This document shows, in pieces, positions 17,349-27,938 of a stretch of DNA of 53,134 nt (positions within the stretch are counted from its first letter, which is position 1; every line of letters starts with the position of its first letter). Origin of the DNA: Prevotella sp. (GTDB lineage: Bacteria; Bacteroidota; Bacteroidia; Bacteroidales; Bacteroidaceae); assembly GCA_024681875.1 (NCBI GenBank), contig JAILAA010000004.1, positions 1 to 53,134 on the forward strand, read 5' to 3'. Below the pieces are notes generated by a model. That model was not told the DNA's origin. It ran no database searches and saw only the letters and a program-made list of their open reading frames with translations. A program made the translations under genes and the position numbers.

Positions 17349-18628
17349 GCCATCACCCTGTCCCACCCCACGGCATAGCACCACTCTGTCTTGCGCAGTC
17401 CGCCAAGGTAGTCGAAGCTGCCCAGCAGGGCGTATGTGCCGAGCGGAATGAACATGCTCAACCCTGCATAGCTATCGTCATTGAAACCGGCAAAACGCGA
17501 GAAATACATCCTGTTTGCATGCTCGGACAGCCAGCGCGCAGAGAAGCGTCTGTATGGCACGGCCCTGTCCAGAACGTCCTCCCACTGCCGGCAGGTCTCC
17601 GCCGGCAGGTTGCGCAAGGCATAGTGGGCCATGTCGTGCATGACGGCGGCATCGAGATTGAAGTAATAAGCCACGCTGTCAAGCCTCACATCCGACGGCG
17701 GCATCACAAGCTGGCGCGATGCCTGAGCCAAAGCCTCCATCTGCTGCATATCAACGCAACTCAGCGGCACGCTGTAGCCAGACAGACCGGGGTTGTTAAT
17801 GCGGTGGTACTGCTCGTAGAAATCGTAGTAGATGTCGATGATGTCGCGATAGAATTCCGGACTGTCACTGAACAGCGCCGGCATTATCAGATGGTATGGT
17901 GCTCCTTCGGCAGGTATCTCGGCCGGCGAGCCTATCAGGTAGCGGCATGTGTGGCGCAACTCGTAGGCCCCCTCTGCCGTCATCATGCAGCAGCAGTCGG
18001 CAAAGATGAACAGGCGCTCGGGCAGCGTCTCCAAGGCTCGCGCCATCTGCGGCATGTTCATCCAGCGCGACATGGCCGAATGTGTGGTGTTGCTGCCCGT
18101 GTCCTGCCCGTATGCCTTGCGTGGGGCCGACAGCCGTACACCATCGGTCGGCGTGGCCGTGGAGTCGTTGGTAAAAAGCCAGCCAGTGGCATGGCCCCAC
18201 AGCACCAGACCATAGCTCTCGGCAGGGTACATGCTGTCAACGCGAGCTATCACCTCGCGCATACGCTCAGGGTCAGAGCTGTAGAAATCGCTGGCATAAC
18301 GATAGACCACCGTGGTGTCGCCATCCGCGACGCGGGCCAGATAGGGTGTCTCGCCCCAGACAGCCCTGTCAACGAAAATGACAAGGCGGTCGCTGTCGGT
18401 CAGCTGTTTCGAGCCTGTCATCATCTCGGATATATCATACGAGGCATAGCTGCTCAGGTTGTTCTCGGCCGCCATATACACCAGCACGGTGCGACGACCC
18501 TTTTCTATTGTCGGCGGAGCCGGTGTCAGGCTGTCGTCGCTATGGCAGGCCGTCAGCAGCATGGTCACGGCCAGAAATATAGCTGACACCGTCGGTGCAG
18601 CATGTCTGAGTAGTCTGTATAATATCAT
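17342..18628 (-). CDS. Clostripain-family (C11) cysteine peptidase lipoprotein
   Basis: The 428-residue protein has a lipoprotein signal (LLTAC, C28). The C11 domain starts at RRTVLVYMAAENNL. The catalytic dyad is visible as H146 in VLWGHATGW and C213 in FADCCCMM, which aligns with the family's DACxM. The family cleaves after Arg or Lys. It is probably exposed on the cell surface or in the periplasm. The C-terminal part contains a second conserved region around SGYSVPLSCVD. It converges on the sensor gene with a 7-bp overlap. Confidence 0.87.
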   Translation of the reverse strand: MILYRLLRHAAPTVSAIFLAVTMLLTACHSDDSLTPAPPTIEKGRRTVLVYMAAENNLSSYASYDISEMMTGSKQLTDSDRLVIFVDRAVWGETPYLARVADGDTTVVYRYASDFYSSDPERMREVIARVDSMYPAESYGLVLWGHATGWLFTNDSTATPTDGVRLSAPRKAYGQDTGSNTTHSAMSRWMNMPQMARALETLPERLFIFADCCCMMTAEGAYELRHTCRYLIGSPAEIPAEGAPYHLIMPALFSDSPEFYRDIIDIYYDFYEQYHRINNPGLSGYSVPLSCVDMQQMEALAQASRQLVMPPSDVRLDSVAYYFNLDAAVMHDMAHYALRNLPAETCRQWEDVLDRAVPYRRFSARWLSEHANRMYFSRFAGFNDDSYAGLSMFIPLGTYALLGSFDYLGGLRKTEWCYAVGWDRVMAY

Positions 18629-18681
18629 CTGTCGTTTGCTCGCTTAGGAAATGACACTAAATAAAGTTTGCATTTGAACTT

Positions 18682-18779
18682 TAATTCCTGTAATTCTTAT
18701 ATTTTTTTAATTCGTATTATTCGTTTTAATTCGTTGTCTAAAAAGAATATTCGTGTAATTCGTTTTAATTCGTTGTTTT
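18682..18779. repeat. AATTCGT-type repeat array, copy 1
   Basis: The gap between the metallo-hydrolase stop and the clostripain start holds ATTCG repeats spaced 9-10 bp, including GTAATTCGTTTTAATTCGTT. The same composite occurs twice more at 19846-19875 and 19911-19940. Confidence 0.85.
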
Positions 18780-18800
18780 CAGAAAAAATAGTATCTGTTC

Positions 18801-19568
18801 CTAATCGCCAATTTGGAGTGTCTGTCCGTCGTAGGCCAACTGTATGTCGGGCGGCAGGCTGGCGTTCACCTGCCTGTGCAGTCCGATGTCGTGGCAGATG
18901 TGGGTGAGCAGTGTCCGCCTGGCACCTATGCGCCGTGCGAACGCGATGGCCTCGTCCACGGTCTGATGGCTGTGGTGGTCGGGGGCGAAACGCAGCGCGT
19001 TCACCACCAGCGTGTCTGTGCCGCGCAGCAAGGGCAGCTCGGCATCGTCTATCGTCTTCATGTCGGTGATGTATGTCAGCGGCCCCATGCGGAAAGCCAT
19101 TATCGGCATGTGGCCATGCATGACGGTGAAAGGCAGGACATCGATGTTGCCAATCGTCAGCGGCACATGAGGCTCGATGCGGTTCAGGTGTATGGCTGGC
19201 ACACCCGGGTAGCGGTGTTCGGCGAAGCAATAAGGTATGGTGCGCATAAGCGTGTCGGACACGAAGGTATCGGCAAAGACATTGATCTCGCCAAAGCGAC
19301 AGTAGGGCCGCAGGTCGTCCAGTCCGCCCACATGGTCGTAGTGAATATGCGTCAGCAGCACACCATTGATCTGGCGAAAGGGCTGCGGCAATATCTGTTC
19401 GCGGAAGTCAGGGCCGCAGTCGATGAGCAGGCGCGTAGATGCCGTCTCTACCAACACCGAAGCGCGCAGGCGGCTGTCCTTAGGGTCGCTGCTGCGGCAT
19501 ACGTCGCAGTCGCAGCCGATGACCGGCACACCGCACGACGTTCCCGTCCCAAGAAAAGTGATAGTCAT
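18801..19568 (-). CDS. PhnP-like metallo-beta-lactamase-fold hydrolase
   Basis: The 255-residue protein begins MTITFLGTGTSCGVPVIGC and has a Cys pair (CDCDVC) that binds zinc in PhnP-like proteins. The HxHxDH metal motif is THIHYDH near residue 80, with a later HGH (VMHGHMP) and the DH of the C-terminal part (FAPDHHSHQT). Relatives are phosphodiesterases, including the cyclic-phosphate hydrolase PhnP; no phn genes are nearby, so the substrate is open. It is cytoplasmic. Confidence 0.87.
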   Translation of the reverse strand: MTITFLGTGTSCGVPVIGCDCDVCRSSDPKDSRLRASVLVETASTRLLIDCGPDFREQILPQPFRQINGVLLTHIHYDHVGGLDDLRPYCRFGEINVFADTFVSDTLMRTIPYCFAEHRYPGVPAIHLNRIEPHVPLTIGNIDVLPFTVMHGHMPIMAFRMGPLTYITDMKTIDDAELPLLRGTDTLVVNALRFAPDHHSHQTVDEAIAFARRIGARRTLLTHICHDIGLHRQVNASLPPDIQLAYDGQTLQIGD

Positions 19569-19711
19569 TATTATTTTATCCTCCTGAGTTTCATTATCTA
19601 AGTCGCACGATTACACAAATCGCCTCTTTTCATTTTTCAACCTTTTATTATCTCAATTTTGACTACTCAGTTATCGTTAAAACTTACCACCGTAAATAAC
19701 TGCCAAGGGTT

Positions 19712-19749
19712 CTCGGCCACAGGCGAAACGCTTCTCACCGGTAGCCGAG
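19712..19749. repeat. Dispersed palindromic repeat, related to array B
   Basis: CTCGGC at 19712-19717 pairs with GCCGAG at 19744-19749. The segment 19716-19749 matches 5543-5576 at 27 of 34 positions. It sits in the gap 19569-19994, which has no gene and otherwise holds the second AATTCGT array. Confidence 0.7.
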
Positions 19750-19798
19750 TGGTTAACCGGTTGAACTTTCCCACCCTTTTCTTTTCAACAACGAACCT

Positions 19799-19948
19799 AA
19801 TTCGTGCAATTCGTCCTAATACGTGTTATTCGTCCTAATTCGTGTAATTCGTTTTAATTCGTTGTCTAAAAAAAAATAATTCGTCCTAATTCGACCTAAT
19901 TCGACCTAATTCGTGTAATTCGTTTTAATTCGTTGTTTAAAAAATAAT
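19799..19948. repeat. AATTCGT-type repeat array, copy 2
   Basis: About thirteen ATTCG units occur at 9-10 bp spacing with variants TCCTA, TGTA, TTTTA and ACCTA between them. Two sub-arrays each end in TTTTAATTCGTTGT followed by a T/C, T and an A-run. The segment lies downstream of murB and upstream of the metallo-hydrolase gene. Confidence 0.85.
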
Positions 19949-19994
19949 TGTACTCTTTTTATAGTACCAGTTACTAAACCGTCAGCTCTCAGAT

Positions 19995-21011
19995 TTAGAC
20001 AATGTTCACCTCCGGCTGAAGCTCAATGCCATACCTGTTCCATACGTCCTGCTGTATGGCACGGCACAGCCTCAGTATGTCCTGCCCAGAAGCGCCGCCC
20101 CTGTTGACCAGCACCAGAGCCTGGCGGTCATGTACGGCGGCCGGCCCCATACAGCGACCTTTCCAGCCTGCTCTGTCAATCAGCCACCCTGCGGGTATCT
20201 TCACATGGCTGGCGGAAACAGGATAGCACGGCATGTCAGGATAGCGGTTCAGCAACGCGTCGTACCGGCTTCTCTCCACCACCGGATTCATGAAGAAGCT
20301 GCCGGCGTTGCCTTCAACATCAGGGTCGGGCAGCTTCTGACGACGTATGCTGATGACGGCATTGCGCACATCAAGCGCACTCAAGTTCCGACCGTGGCAA
20401 CAGTCGGCCACAGACCGCAGGTTGCCATAGTCGAGCTGGGGCCGGAAATGCCTGCTGAGGCGGTAGGTAACATGTGTGATGAGGTATCGGTTCTTCCATT
20501 CGCCCTTGAAGCGGCTCTGCCTGTAGGCATAGCCACAAGCGGCGGCCGGCAGCTGCACACGGAGGCCGGTGCCCAGTTCCACGGCTTCCACACTATATAT
20601 AATATGTGAAGCCTCGACGCCGTATGCACCGATGTTCTGCACGGCCGTAGCGCCCACATCGCCCGGGATAAGCGACAGGTTCTCCATGCCATACAGCCCC
20701 ATGTCTATAGACCGACGGACCACGGCATCCCACAGCTCGCCCGAACCACAACGCAGCAGCACGTCTGAGTCCTGCTGCCCGACAAGCTCCATGCCCATGA
20801 CAGCCGAGCGAACCACCGTGCCGGGGAAATCGCCGGTGAGCAGAAGATTGCTGCCCCTGCCGATGATAAGCAGAGGCTGTAGCTCGTCGGCAGACAGGCG
20901 GGCCAACTGCTGCGCCTGCTCGACAGTGGCATACTCAATGAAACGACGGCAGCAAGCATCAATACCGAACGTGTTATGCCGGCGAAGGCTATAGTCTGTA
21001 AGTTCTTTCAA
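19995..21011 (-). CDS. murB: UDP-N-acetylmuramate dehydrogenase
   Basis: The 338-residue protein reduces UDP-GlcNAc-enolpyruvate to UDP-MurNAc in cytoplasmic peptidoglycan synthesis, using FAD and NADPH. FAD-binding motifs are LIIGRGSNLLLT and SLIPGDVGATAVQNIGAYG. The substrate loop YRQSRFKGEW, catalytic Ser in EGNAGSFFMNPVV and the C-terminal Glu in LQPEVNIV are all present. Its length suits the type I (E. coli-like) enzyme. ATG 21011 opens MKELTDYSLRRHNTFGI. It starts 53 bp after the DUF4348 gene ends on the same strand. Confidence 0.96.
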   Translation of the reverse strand: MKELTDYSLRRHNTFGIDACCRRFIEYATVEQAQQLARLSADELQPLLIIGRGSNLLLTGDFPGTVVRSAVMGMELVGQQDSDVLLRCGSGELWDAVVRRSIDMGLYGMENLSLIPGDVGATAVQNIGAYGVEASHIIYSVEAVELGTGLRVQLPAAACGYAYRQSRFKGEWKNRYLITHVTYRLSRHFRPQLDYGNLRSVADCCHGRNLSALDVRNAVISIRRQKLPDPDVEGNAGSFFMNPVVERSRYDALLNRYPDMPCYPVSASHVKIPAGWLIDRAGWKGRCMGPAAVHDRQALVLVNRGGASGQDILRLCRAIQQDVWNRYGIELQPEVNIV

Positions 21012-21064
21012 TCTTCAAGCGTCACATTTATTAATACATCCTGTACCACACTCTCAGCCCACAG

Positions 21065-21934
21065 CTACTGACGCAGCGCGGTGAGGAACCATTGTTGCCC
21101 CCTGCGTTCGAAGTCGAGTTCCACCTGCGAGTCGTTGGCAATGCCGCGGATGATGAACAGCTTTCGCGGCGACTCTGTCACAGGCTGACGGCCATAGACA
21201 ATGTTGTAGATGGTGTTTTGCGGCAGGTCGGGCACGAAGGCCTGCCAGGTCTCTGGGGTAATGACACCGTCCATCGTCTCAAAGTCGTTGTCCGGGTCGG
21301 GCGCGCTGAACCGTATCACGTCTGCCAGATGTTGCGCCTGAAAGAGGCTGTCGGTGGAAAAACGTTCGTAGAAACTGAGGAACGAAGCATTGTGCGAGGC
21401 TCCCAGCTCTGTGTTCTGCAGCGAGGTGAGCTTCCAAAGCCCCTGTTTCCGCCTGAACACAAAACGCTTGATGGTATGGGCGTTGAGCAATATGCGCTCC
21501 ACCACGGCCTCGCAGACCGACGTGTCGCTCACAGCCTCCATCTGCTCTTCGTTGTCGAACAGCAGCGTGTAATAGTCCTGCCGCATGAAGAAATGCTCCA
21601 TGTGCCACTGCTCACGCCTCACGGTCTCCGTGTTGCCATTCAGATGCACACTGGGCAGAGGAAACTCGATGCGCTGCATCTGCAGACGGCGGTTGGCTGC
21701 GAAATTGAACACGAAATCGTCAAACAGCTCGTCGGCCGTACGCTCCATCACCGTACTCTCGATAATCTGTTCCTGAGCATCGGGCATCAAAGAGTCGGGA
21801 GCCAACGAGTCGGCAGAGCTGCTGTCAGCAGAAGACACTTCCCCGACAACGTCTGCGCCGGCACCGCTCCGGCCACGCTGGCAGGACGACGTTGCAGCCA
21901 AAAGGCTAACTGCTGCAATGAGTAAGAATTTCAT
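21065..21934 (-). CDS. DUF4348-type lipoprotein
   Basis: The 289-residue protein has a signal peptide with a lipobox at ATSSC near residue 18, then a Ser/Asp-rich linker to about residue 60. The rest forms a single domain that I recognise as DUF4348 (DELFDDFVFNFA, YTLLFDNEEQ, ending VELDFERRGQQWFLTALRQ). Function is unknown; the tandem half-domains resemble small NTF2-like or binding folds, which is weak inference. It is divergent from the MORN gene. Confidence 0.7.
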   Translation of the reverse strand: MKFLLIAAVSLLAATSSCQRGRSGAGADVVGEVSSADSSSADSLAPDSLMPDAQEQIIESTVMERTADELFDDFVFNFAANRRLQMQRIEFPLPSVHLNGNTETVRREQWHMEHFFMRQDYYTLLFDNEEQMEAVSDTSVCEAVVERILLNAHTIKRFVFRRKQGLWKLTSLQNTELGASHNASFLSFYERFSTDSLFQAQHLADVIRFSAPDPDNDFETMDGVITPETWQAFVPDLPQNTIYNIVYGRQPVTESPRKLFIIRGIANDSQVELDFERRGQQWFLTALRQ

Positions 21935-21965
21935 CCAAAAATGGCCATTATTCCTAATTTGCGCG

Positions 21966-21973
21966 CAAAATTA
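21966..21973 (-). promoter_or_regulatory. Promoter -7 element of the DUF4348 gene
   Basis: On the minus strand the sequence reads TAATTTTG, about 32 nt upstream of the ATG. The -33 partner is a weak TTTT variant. Confidence 0.55.
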
Positions 21974-22014
21974 CTCATTTATTTTCATTCTGCGAAAATC
22001 TTTTCACACTTTTC

Positions 22015-22046
22015 TTTGGCAGATTAAAAGAAAAAGACTACTTTTG
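22015..22046 (+). promoter_or_regulatory. Promoter of the MORN gene
   Basis: TTTG at 22015-22018, 20 nt, then TACTTTTG at 22039-22046 fits the consensus and decides the start codon: the ATG at 22065 is the first in frame after it. Confidence 0.78.
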
Positions 22047-22064
22047 CCCCAAACATCGAGAAAA

Positions 22065-23192
22065 ATGCAACACAGGTACAGATTTTTATACATATTTACC
22101 TTGTTTGCCGCTTTTTCCGCTGACATCATGGCGCAAAAAGTCACCTTGGGCAGTGGCAAGACCAAGGACGGCGGCGAATACCAGGGTGAGCTGGTCAGCG
22201 GCAAGCCTCACGGTAAGGGCAAGGCCGTGTATAAGGACGGCAGCACATACGAAGGCGAGTATGAAAAAGGGCGGCGCCAGGGCCATGGTGTCTATACCTT
22301 TGCCGACGGCGAGAAATACGAGGGCCAATGGACAGCCGACCACCAAAACGGCAAAGGCACATACTATTTCGCCAACAACAACCGCTACGAAGGACTATGG
22401 CTGCGCGACTTTCAGCACGGCCACGGCGTGATGTACTACTACAACGGCGATGTCTATGACGGCGAATGGGAGAAAGACCTTCGCTCGGGCAAGGGAAAAT
22501 ACACATTCGCCAGCGGTGCGTACTACAGCGGAGAATGGAAGAACGACAAAAAGAACGGGCGTGGCTTCTTCGACTGGGGCGACGGCTCGACATACGACGG
22601 ACAATGGGTGGACGACCAGCGGCAGGGAAAAGGAACATACATCTTCCCCGACGGCGACATGTACACCGGCCTATGGAAAGGCAACCTGCAGCACGGCAAG
22701 GGCATATACCGATTCAAAAACGGCGATGTCTATGAAGGCGACTATGTGCTGGGCGAACGCAGCGGACAGGGCGTCTGCAAATATGCCAACGGCGACATAT
22801 ACACAGGCGCCTTCAAGGACGGAGTGAAGAGCGGACAAGGCACCGTCGTCTGGGCCAACGGCGATACATACATTGGACAATGGAAAGGCGGGTATCCCAA
22901 CGGACAAGGCAAGCTGACAACCAAAAACGGCGACGTGTTTGAAGGACAGTTCCGAAACGGCAAAATCGACGGCGAGGGAGTGGCACACTATGCCGACGGA
23001 GCAAAATTCAAAGGACGCTTCCGCGACGGACGGCGCAACGGACCGGCAATAGAGGTGGACAAGAACGGACTGCGCTTTGAAGGAAGCTATCTGGACGACC
23101 GACGCGACGGCACATTCGTGGAGAAAGACCGCAACGGAAAAATTGTCGCTAAAGGCACTTACTCACGCGGACACAGGCAGGTGGAAAGATAA
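22065..23192 (+). CDS. Secreted MORN-repeat protein
   Basis: ATG 22065 gives 375 residues with a signal peptide ending near IMAQK; upstream in-frame codons lie before the promoter and are excluded. From residue 25 onward the protein is almost entirely MORN repeats of about 23 residues (units such as YEGQWTADHQNGKGTY and YDGEWEKDLRSGKGKY), roughly fourteen in a row. MORN repeats form elongated beta-hairpin ladders that bind lipids or proteins. A role at the envelope is inferred. rpiB follows 60 bp later on the same strand. Confidence 0.9.
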   Translation: MQHRYRFLYIFTLFAAFSADIMAQKVTLGSGKTKDGGEYQGELVSGKPHGKGKAVYKDGSTYEGEYEKGRRQGHGVYTFADGEKYEGQWTADHQNGKGTYYFANNNRYEGLWLRDFQHGHGVMYYYNGDVYDGEWEKDLRSGKGKYTFASGAYYSGEWKNDKKNGRGFFDWGDGSTYDGQWVDDQRQGKGTYIFPDGDMYTGLWKGNLQHGKGIYRFKNGDVYEGDYVLGERSGQGVCKYANGDIYTGAFKDGVKSGQGTVVWANGDTYIGQWKGGYPNGQGKLTTKNGDVFEGQFRNGKIDGEGVAHYADGAKFKGRFRDGRRNGPAIEVDKNGLRFEGSYLDDRRDGTFVEKDRNGKIVAKGTYSRGHRQVER

Positions 23193-23252
23193 CATAAAGA
23201 CACAGACATACATAACCAATAACACAACGAACCAATAACACAACAAACCAAA

Positions 23253-23699
23253 ATGCAGGTACAGACAGTGGGAATTGCCAGCGACCACGCCGGCTTCCAG
23301 TTGAAACAGTTCGTAAAGAAATACCTTGAAGAGAAAGGATACCCCTACAAGGACTACGGCACCATGACCGAAGACAGCTGCAACTATGCCGACTATGGCC
23401 ATGCCCTGGCCGAAGGCATAGAACAACAGGAGGTCTATCCCGGCATTGCCATCTGCGGAAGCGGCGAAGGCATATCAATGACTCTGAACAAGCACCAGAA
23501 GATACGCGCCGGACTATGCTGGAGGCCGGAGATAGCACATCTGATACGGCAGCACAACGATGCCAACGTGCTGGTAATGCCGGGACGCTTCATATCCGAA
23601 CAGACAGCACGAGAGGTGATGGACGAGTTTTTCGCAACAGACTTTGAAGGCGGACGCCACCAGCAGCGAATAGACAAGATACCACTGCAACAACATTAG
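23253..23699 (+). CDS. rpiB: Ribose 5-phosphate isomerase B
   Basis: The 148-residue protein interconverts ribose 5-phosphate and ribulose 5-phosphate in the cytoplasm. Motifs include IASDHAGF at the N-terminus, YADYGHALAE, the catalytic-Cys loop ICGSGEGISMTLNKH and HNDANVLVMPGRF. Length is typical. It may be read from the MORN promoter, since none is evident in the 60-bp gap. A strong hairpin follows. Confidence 0.95.
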   Translation: MQVQTVGIASDHAGFQLKQFVKKYLEEKGYPYKDYGTMTEDSCNYADYGHALAEGIEQQEVYPGIAICGSGEGISMTLNKHQKIRAGLCWRPEIAHLIRQHNDANVLVMPGRFISEQTAREVMDEFFATDFEGGRHQQRIDKIPLQQH

Positions 23700-23751
23700 T
23701 GGCGGGGCAAGCAACAGCCTTAGCACACCCCCAACGAAAACGAACAGGCAG

Positions 23752-23800
23752 AAACAGAACGAGCCACACGCGAAAAGACCACGGTGGCGACGTTCTGTTT
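23752..23800 (+). terminator. Terminator after rpiB
   Basis: The stem AAACAGAACG, then GCCAC, pairs with GTGGC and CGTTCTGTTT, with a small internal bulge. The T-rich 3' side is part of the stem. Confidence 0.7.
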
Positions 23801-23854
23801 TGGCATTGGTGCGACACGCCAAAAACCAAAAAAAGCTAAAAGTTTTCATATTTC

Positions 23855-23885
23855 TTTGCCGTGTCATAAATAATATATACCTTTG
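23855..23885 (+). promoter_or_regulatory. Promoter of the DUF5686 gene
   Basis: TTTG at 23855-23858, 19 nt, then TACCTTTG at 23878-23885. This places the start of transcription near 23892 and supports ATG 23904 as the start codon. Confidence 0.8.
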
Positions 23886-23903
23886 CGGCCTGTTTCACTA
23901 CTT

Positions 23904-26459
23904 ATGACAAAGAGGTTCTATATCACGTTGACAGCACTGCTGCTCACGGCCACAGCAGTCCTGGCCCAGATAACAGGCCAGGTGCTCGACGAGAGCGACG
24001 GCTATCCCGTGCCATACGCCAGCATAATTTACAAGGGCAACAAGCAAGCCGTGGCCGCCGATGGCAACGGCCGGTTCTCCATACCCAGACACAACGGATG
24101 GCGCATAACGGTGAGCAGCGTGGGCTACCAGCCACAGCTGATCACCGTGAGCAAGGACACGCCCAACAACATCGTGATAAAGCTGCGCCAAGACACACGC
24201 AACCTGAAAGAGGTGACCATCAAGAGCAAGCAGACTGGCAAGTACAGCCGCAAAAACAACCCCGCCGTCGAACTGATGCGAAAGGTTGTGGCGGCAAGAA
24301 AGAAGACTGACCTCAAGCAGCACGACTTCTATCAGTACAACAACTACCAGAAGATAACCTTTGCCCTGAACGACCTCAGTGCCGACGACCTGCAGAAAGG
24401 CATGTTCAAGAAACACTCGTGGCTGCTCAACCAGGTGGAACAGAACCCATACAACGAAAAACTGACCCTGCCGCTGTCGGTAGAAGAGACACTCACACAG
24501 AAGCTGTACCGCAAGAAGCCACACTCGGAAAGGGCCATCATCAAGGGCAGCAACTCATCGGGAGTGAACGACCTGTTCCAGACGGGCGACATACTGAACG
24601 ACGTGCTGAAAGAGGTCTTCACCGACGTGGACATCTATCAGGACAACGTACGACTGTTCCAATATCCATTCACATCGCCCATAGGCAAGGACGCCATCGC
24701 GTTCTATCGTTTCTACATCACCGACACCGTCTTCGTGGGACAAGACCGGTGCATACACCTCGACTTCGTGCCAAACAACCAGGCCGACTTCGGCTTCCGC
24801 GGACAGATTTACATCCTGGACGACAGCAGCTATCAGGTGAAACGCTGCGAGCTGACCATACCAAAGAAAAGCGACGTCAACTGGGTAGAGAACATGCACT
24901 GCCTGCAGGAGTTTTCACAACTGGACAACGGCGAGTGGGTGCTGACTATAGACGACATGTGGGTGGAGCTGTACATGAACAAGCTCATCTCAAGGTTCCT
25001 TGTCGTAAGAACCACCAGACGCAGCGACTTTGCCTTCGACGAACTGCCAAAGGCTCTCTTCAAAGGAAGCAAACCCGTGCTGAAGGATGCATACGCCGAG
25101 ATGCGCGACGACAATTTCTGGGACAAATACCGGCAAGTGGAGCTGACAAAGAGCGAAAGCTCAATGGAACAGTTTGTCAGAAACCTGCAGCAGATGAAGG
25201 GCATGAAGTACATTGTGTTCGGCCTGAAAGCCCTCATCGAAAATTTCGTGGAGACCGGCGACAAAGACCATCCGAGCAAGGTGGACATCGGGCCCATCAA
25301 CACCATCGTGTCTCAAAACTTCTACGACAAATGGCGACTGCGTGCCTCAGCACAGACCACGGCAAACCTCTTCCCACACCTGTTCTTTAAGGGATACTAT
25401 GCACGCGGCATGAAGAGCAAACAGAACTACTACTCGGCCGAGATGACATACACCTTCAACCGGCCGGGATACCTGCCGCGCGAGTTCCCAAAGCAGGCCA
25501 TAACATTCCAGTCGATGCGCGACGTGGCACTGCCCTCCGACAAATTCATACAGACCGACAAGGACAACGTGTTCACATCGTTCAAGGTGACAGAGATTGA
25601 CAAGATGTTCCTCTACAACCGGCAGGAACTGTCGTTCGAGTATGAACAGGAGTTCGGACTGAAGCTGTTTGCCAGCGCCAAGACAGAAAGGGTGCAACCC
25701 ATAGGCAACATCGAACTCAAGCCTATAGCCACGCCAGATGCCCCTCTCGACCACATACGCTACACCGAGGCTACAGCCGGCATACGCTACGCACCGGGCG
25801 AGACATTCATCAACACCAAACAGCACCGATGGCCACTCAACCTGGACGCGCCGGTGTTCCGGCTGCAACACACTATGGGCTTCACCGGACTGCTGGGAGG
25901 ACAGTACAGATATAATTTCACAGAGGCAGAAATCTACAAGCGATTCTGGCTGCCCATGAACTGGGGAAAGATGGACTGGCGACTGAAAGCCGGAGCACAG
26001 TGGAACGCCGTGCCCTACCCTCTGCTCATAATGCCGGCTGCCAATCTGGGATATATCATGGAGGACCAGACATTCGACCTGATTAACAACATGGAGTTTC
26101 TGAACGACAGATACGCCTCGCTCATGGTTGACTGGGACCTCAACGGCAAGCTGTTCTCACACATACCACTGATACGCAACCTGAAGTGGCGCGAGTGGAT
26201 AGCCGTACGCATGCTGTGGGGACAGCTGACCGACAAGAACAACCCCTACCTGCCACAAAACCAGCAGAGCAACACGCTGATGTACTTCCCCGAAGGCTGC
26301 AACGTGATGGATGCCAACAAACCATACTGGGAACTGTCGCTCGGCATACACAACATTCTGAAGCTTGTGCATGTGGAATATGTGCGACGCATGAACTATC
26401 GCGAACTGCCCACCGCCAACAAATGGGGCATACGCTTTATGATAAGGACAACGTTCTAA
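23904..26459 (+). CDS. DUF5686 outer-membrane protein with carboxypeptidase-regulatory-like domain
   Basis: ATG 23904 gives 851 residues; an in-frame TTG at 23883 falls inside the promoter. A signal peptide ends at VLAQI. Residues 20-100 form a CarboxypepD_reg-like beta-sandwich (ITGQVLDESDGYPVPYASI). The remainder is DUF5686, a long region rich in aromatic beta strands that ends ANKWGIRFMIRTTF, consistent with a beta-barrel closing on Phe. These proteins are common in Bacteroidota; transport or surface roles are assumed but unproven. It is monocistronic or precedes ino1 by 78 bp. Confidence 0.82.
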   Translation: MTKRFYITLTALLLTATAVLAQITGQVLDESDGYPVPYASIIYKGNKQAVAADGNGRFSIPRHNGWRITVSSVGYQPQLITVSKDTPNNIVIKLRQDTRNLKEVTIKSKQTGKYSRKNNPAVELMRKVVAARKKTDLKQHDFYQYNNYQKITFALNDLSADDLQKGMFKKHSWLLNQVEQNPYNEKLTLPLSVEETLTQKLYRKKPHSERAIIKGSNSSGVNDLFQTGDILNDVLKEVFTDVDIYQDNVRLFQYPFTSPIGKDAIAFYRFYITDTVFVGQDRCIHLDFVPNNQADFGFRGQIYILDDSSYQVKRCELTIPKKSDVNWVENMHCLQEFSQLDNGEWVLTIDDMWVELYMNKLISRFLVVRTTRRSDFAFDELPKALFKGSKPVLKDAYAEMRDDNFWDKYRQVELTKSESSMEQFVRNLQQMKGMKYIVFGLKALIENFVETGDKDHPSKVDIGPINTIVSQNFYDKWRLRASAQTTANLFPHLFFKGYYARGMKSKQNYYSAEMTYTFNRPGYLPREFPKQAITFQSMRDVALPSDKFIQTDKDNVFTSFKVTEIDKMFLYNRQELSFEYEQEFGLKLFASAKTERVQPIGNIELKPIATPDAPLDHIRYTEATAGIRYAPGETFINTKQHRWPLNLDAPVFRLQHTMGFTGLLGGQYRYNFTEAEIYKRFWLPMNWGKMDWRLKAGAQWNAVPYPLLIMPAANLGYIMEDQTFDLINNMEFLNDRYASLMVDWDLNGKLFSHIPLIRNLKWREWIAVRMLWGQLTDKNNPYLPQNQQSNTLMYFPEGCNVMDANKPYWELSLGIHNILKLVHVEYVRRMNYRELPTANKWGIRFMIRTTF

Positions 26460-26537
26460 AAAAAAAACAAACGCTGCTGACAAGAAACACAACATGACTA
26501 CAAAATCAAACTAAAAACATTCATAACTCAAATCATT

Positions 26538-27866
<1,329 letters not shown>

Positions 27867-27938
27867 ACCCCTCTCCTACCCGACCCGCCTCAACACAGCG
27901 GGCAATTTCGACGGACGACTGATAGATACTTTGAAAAC

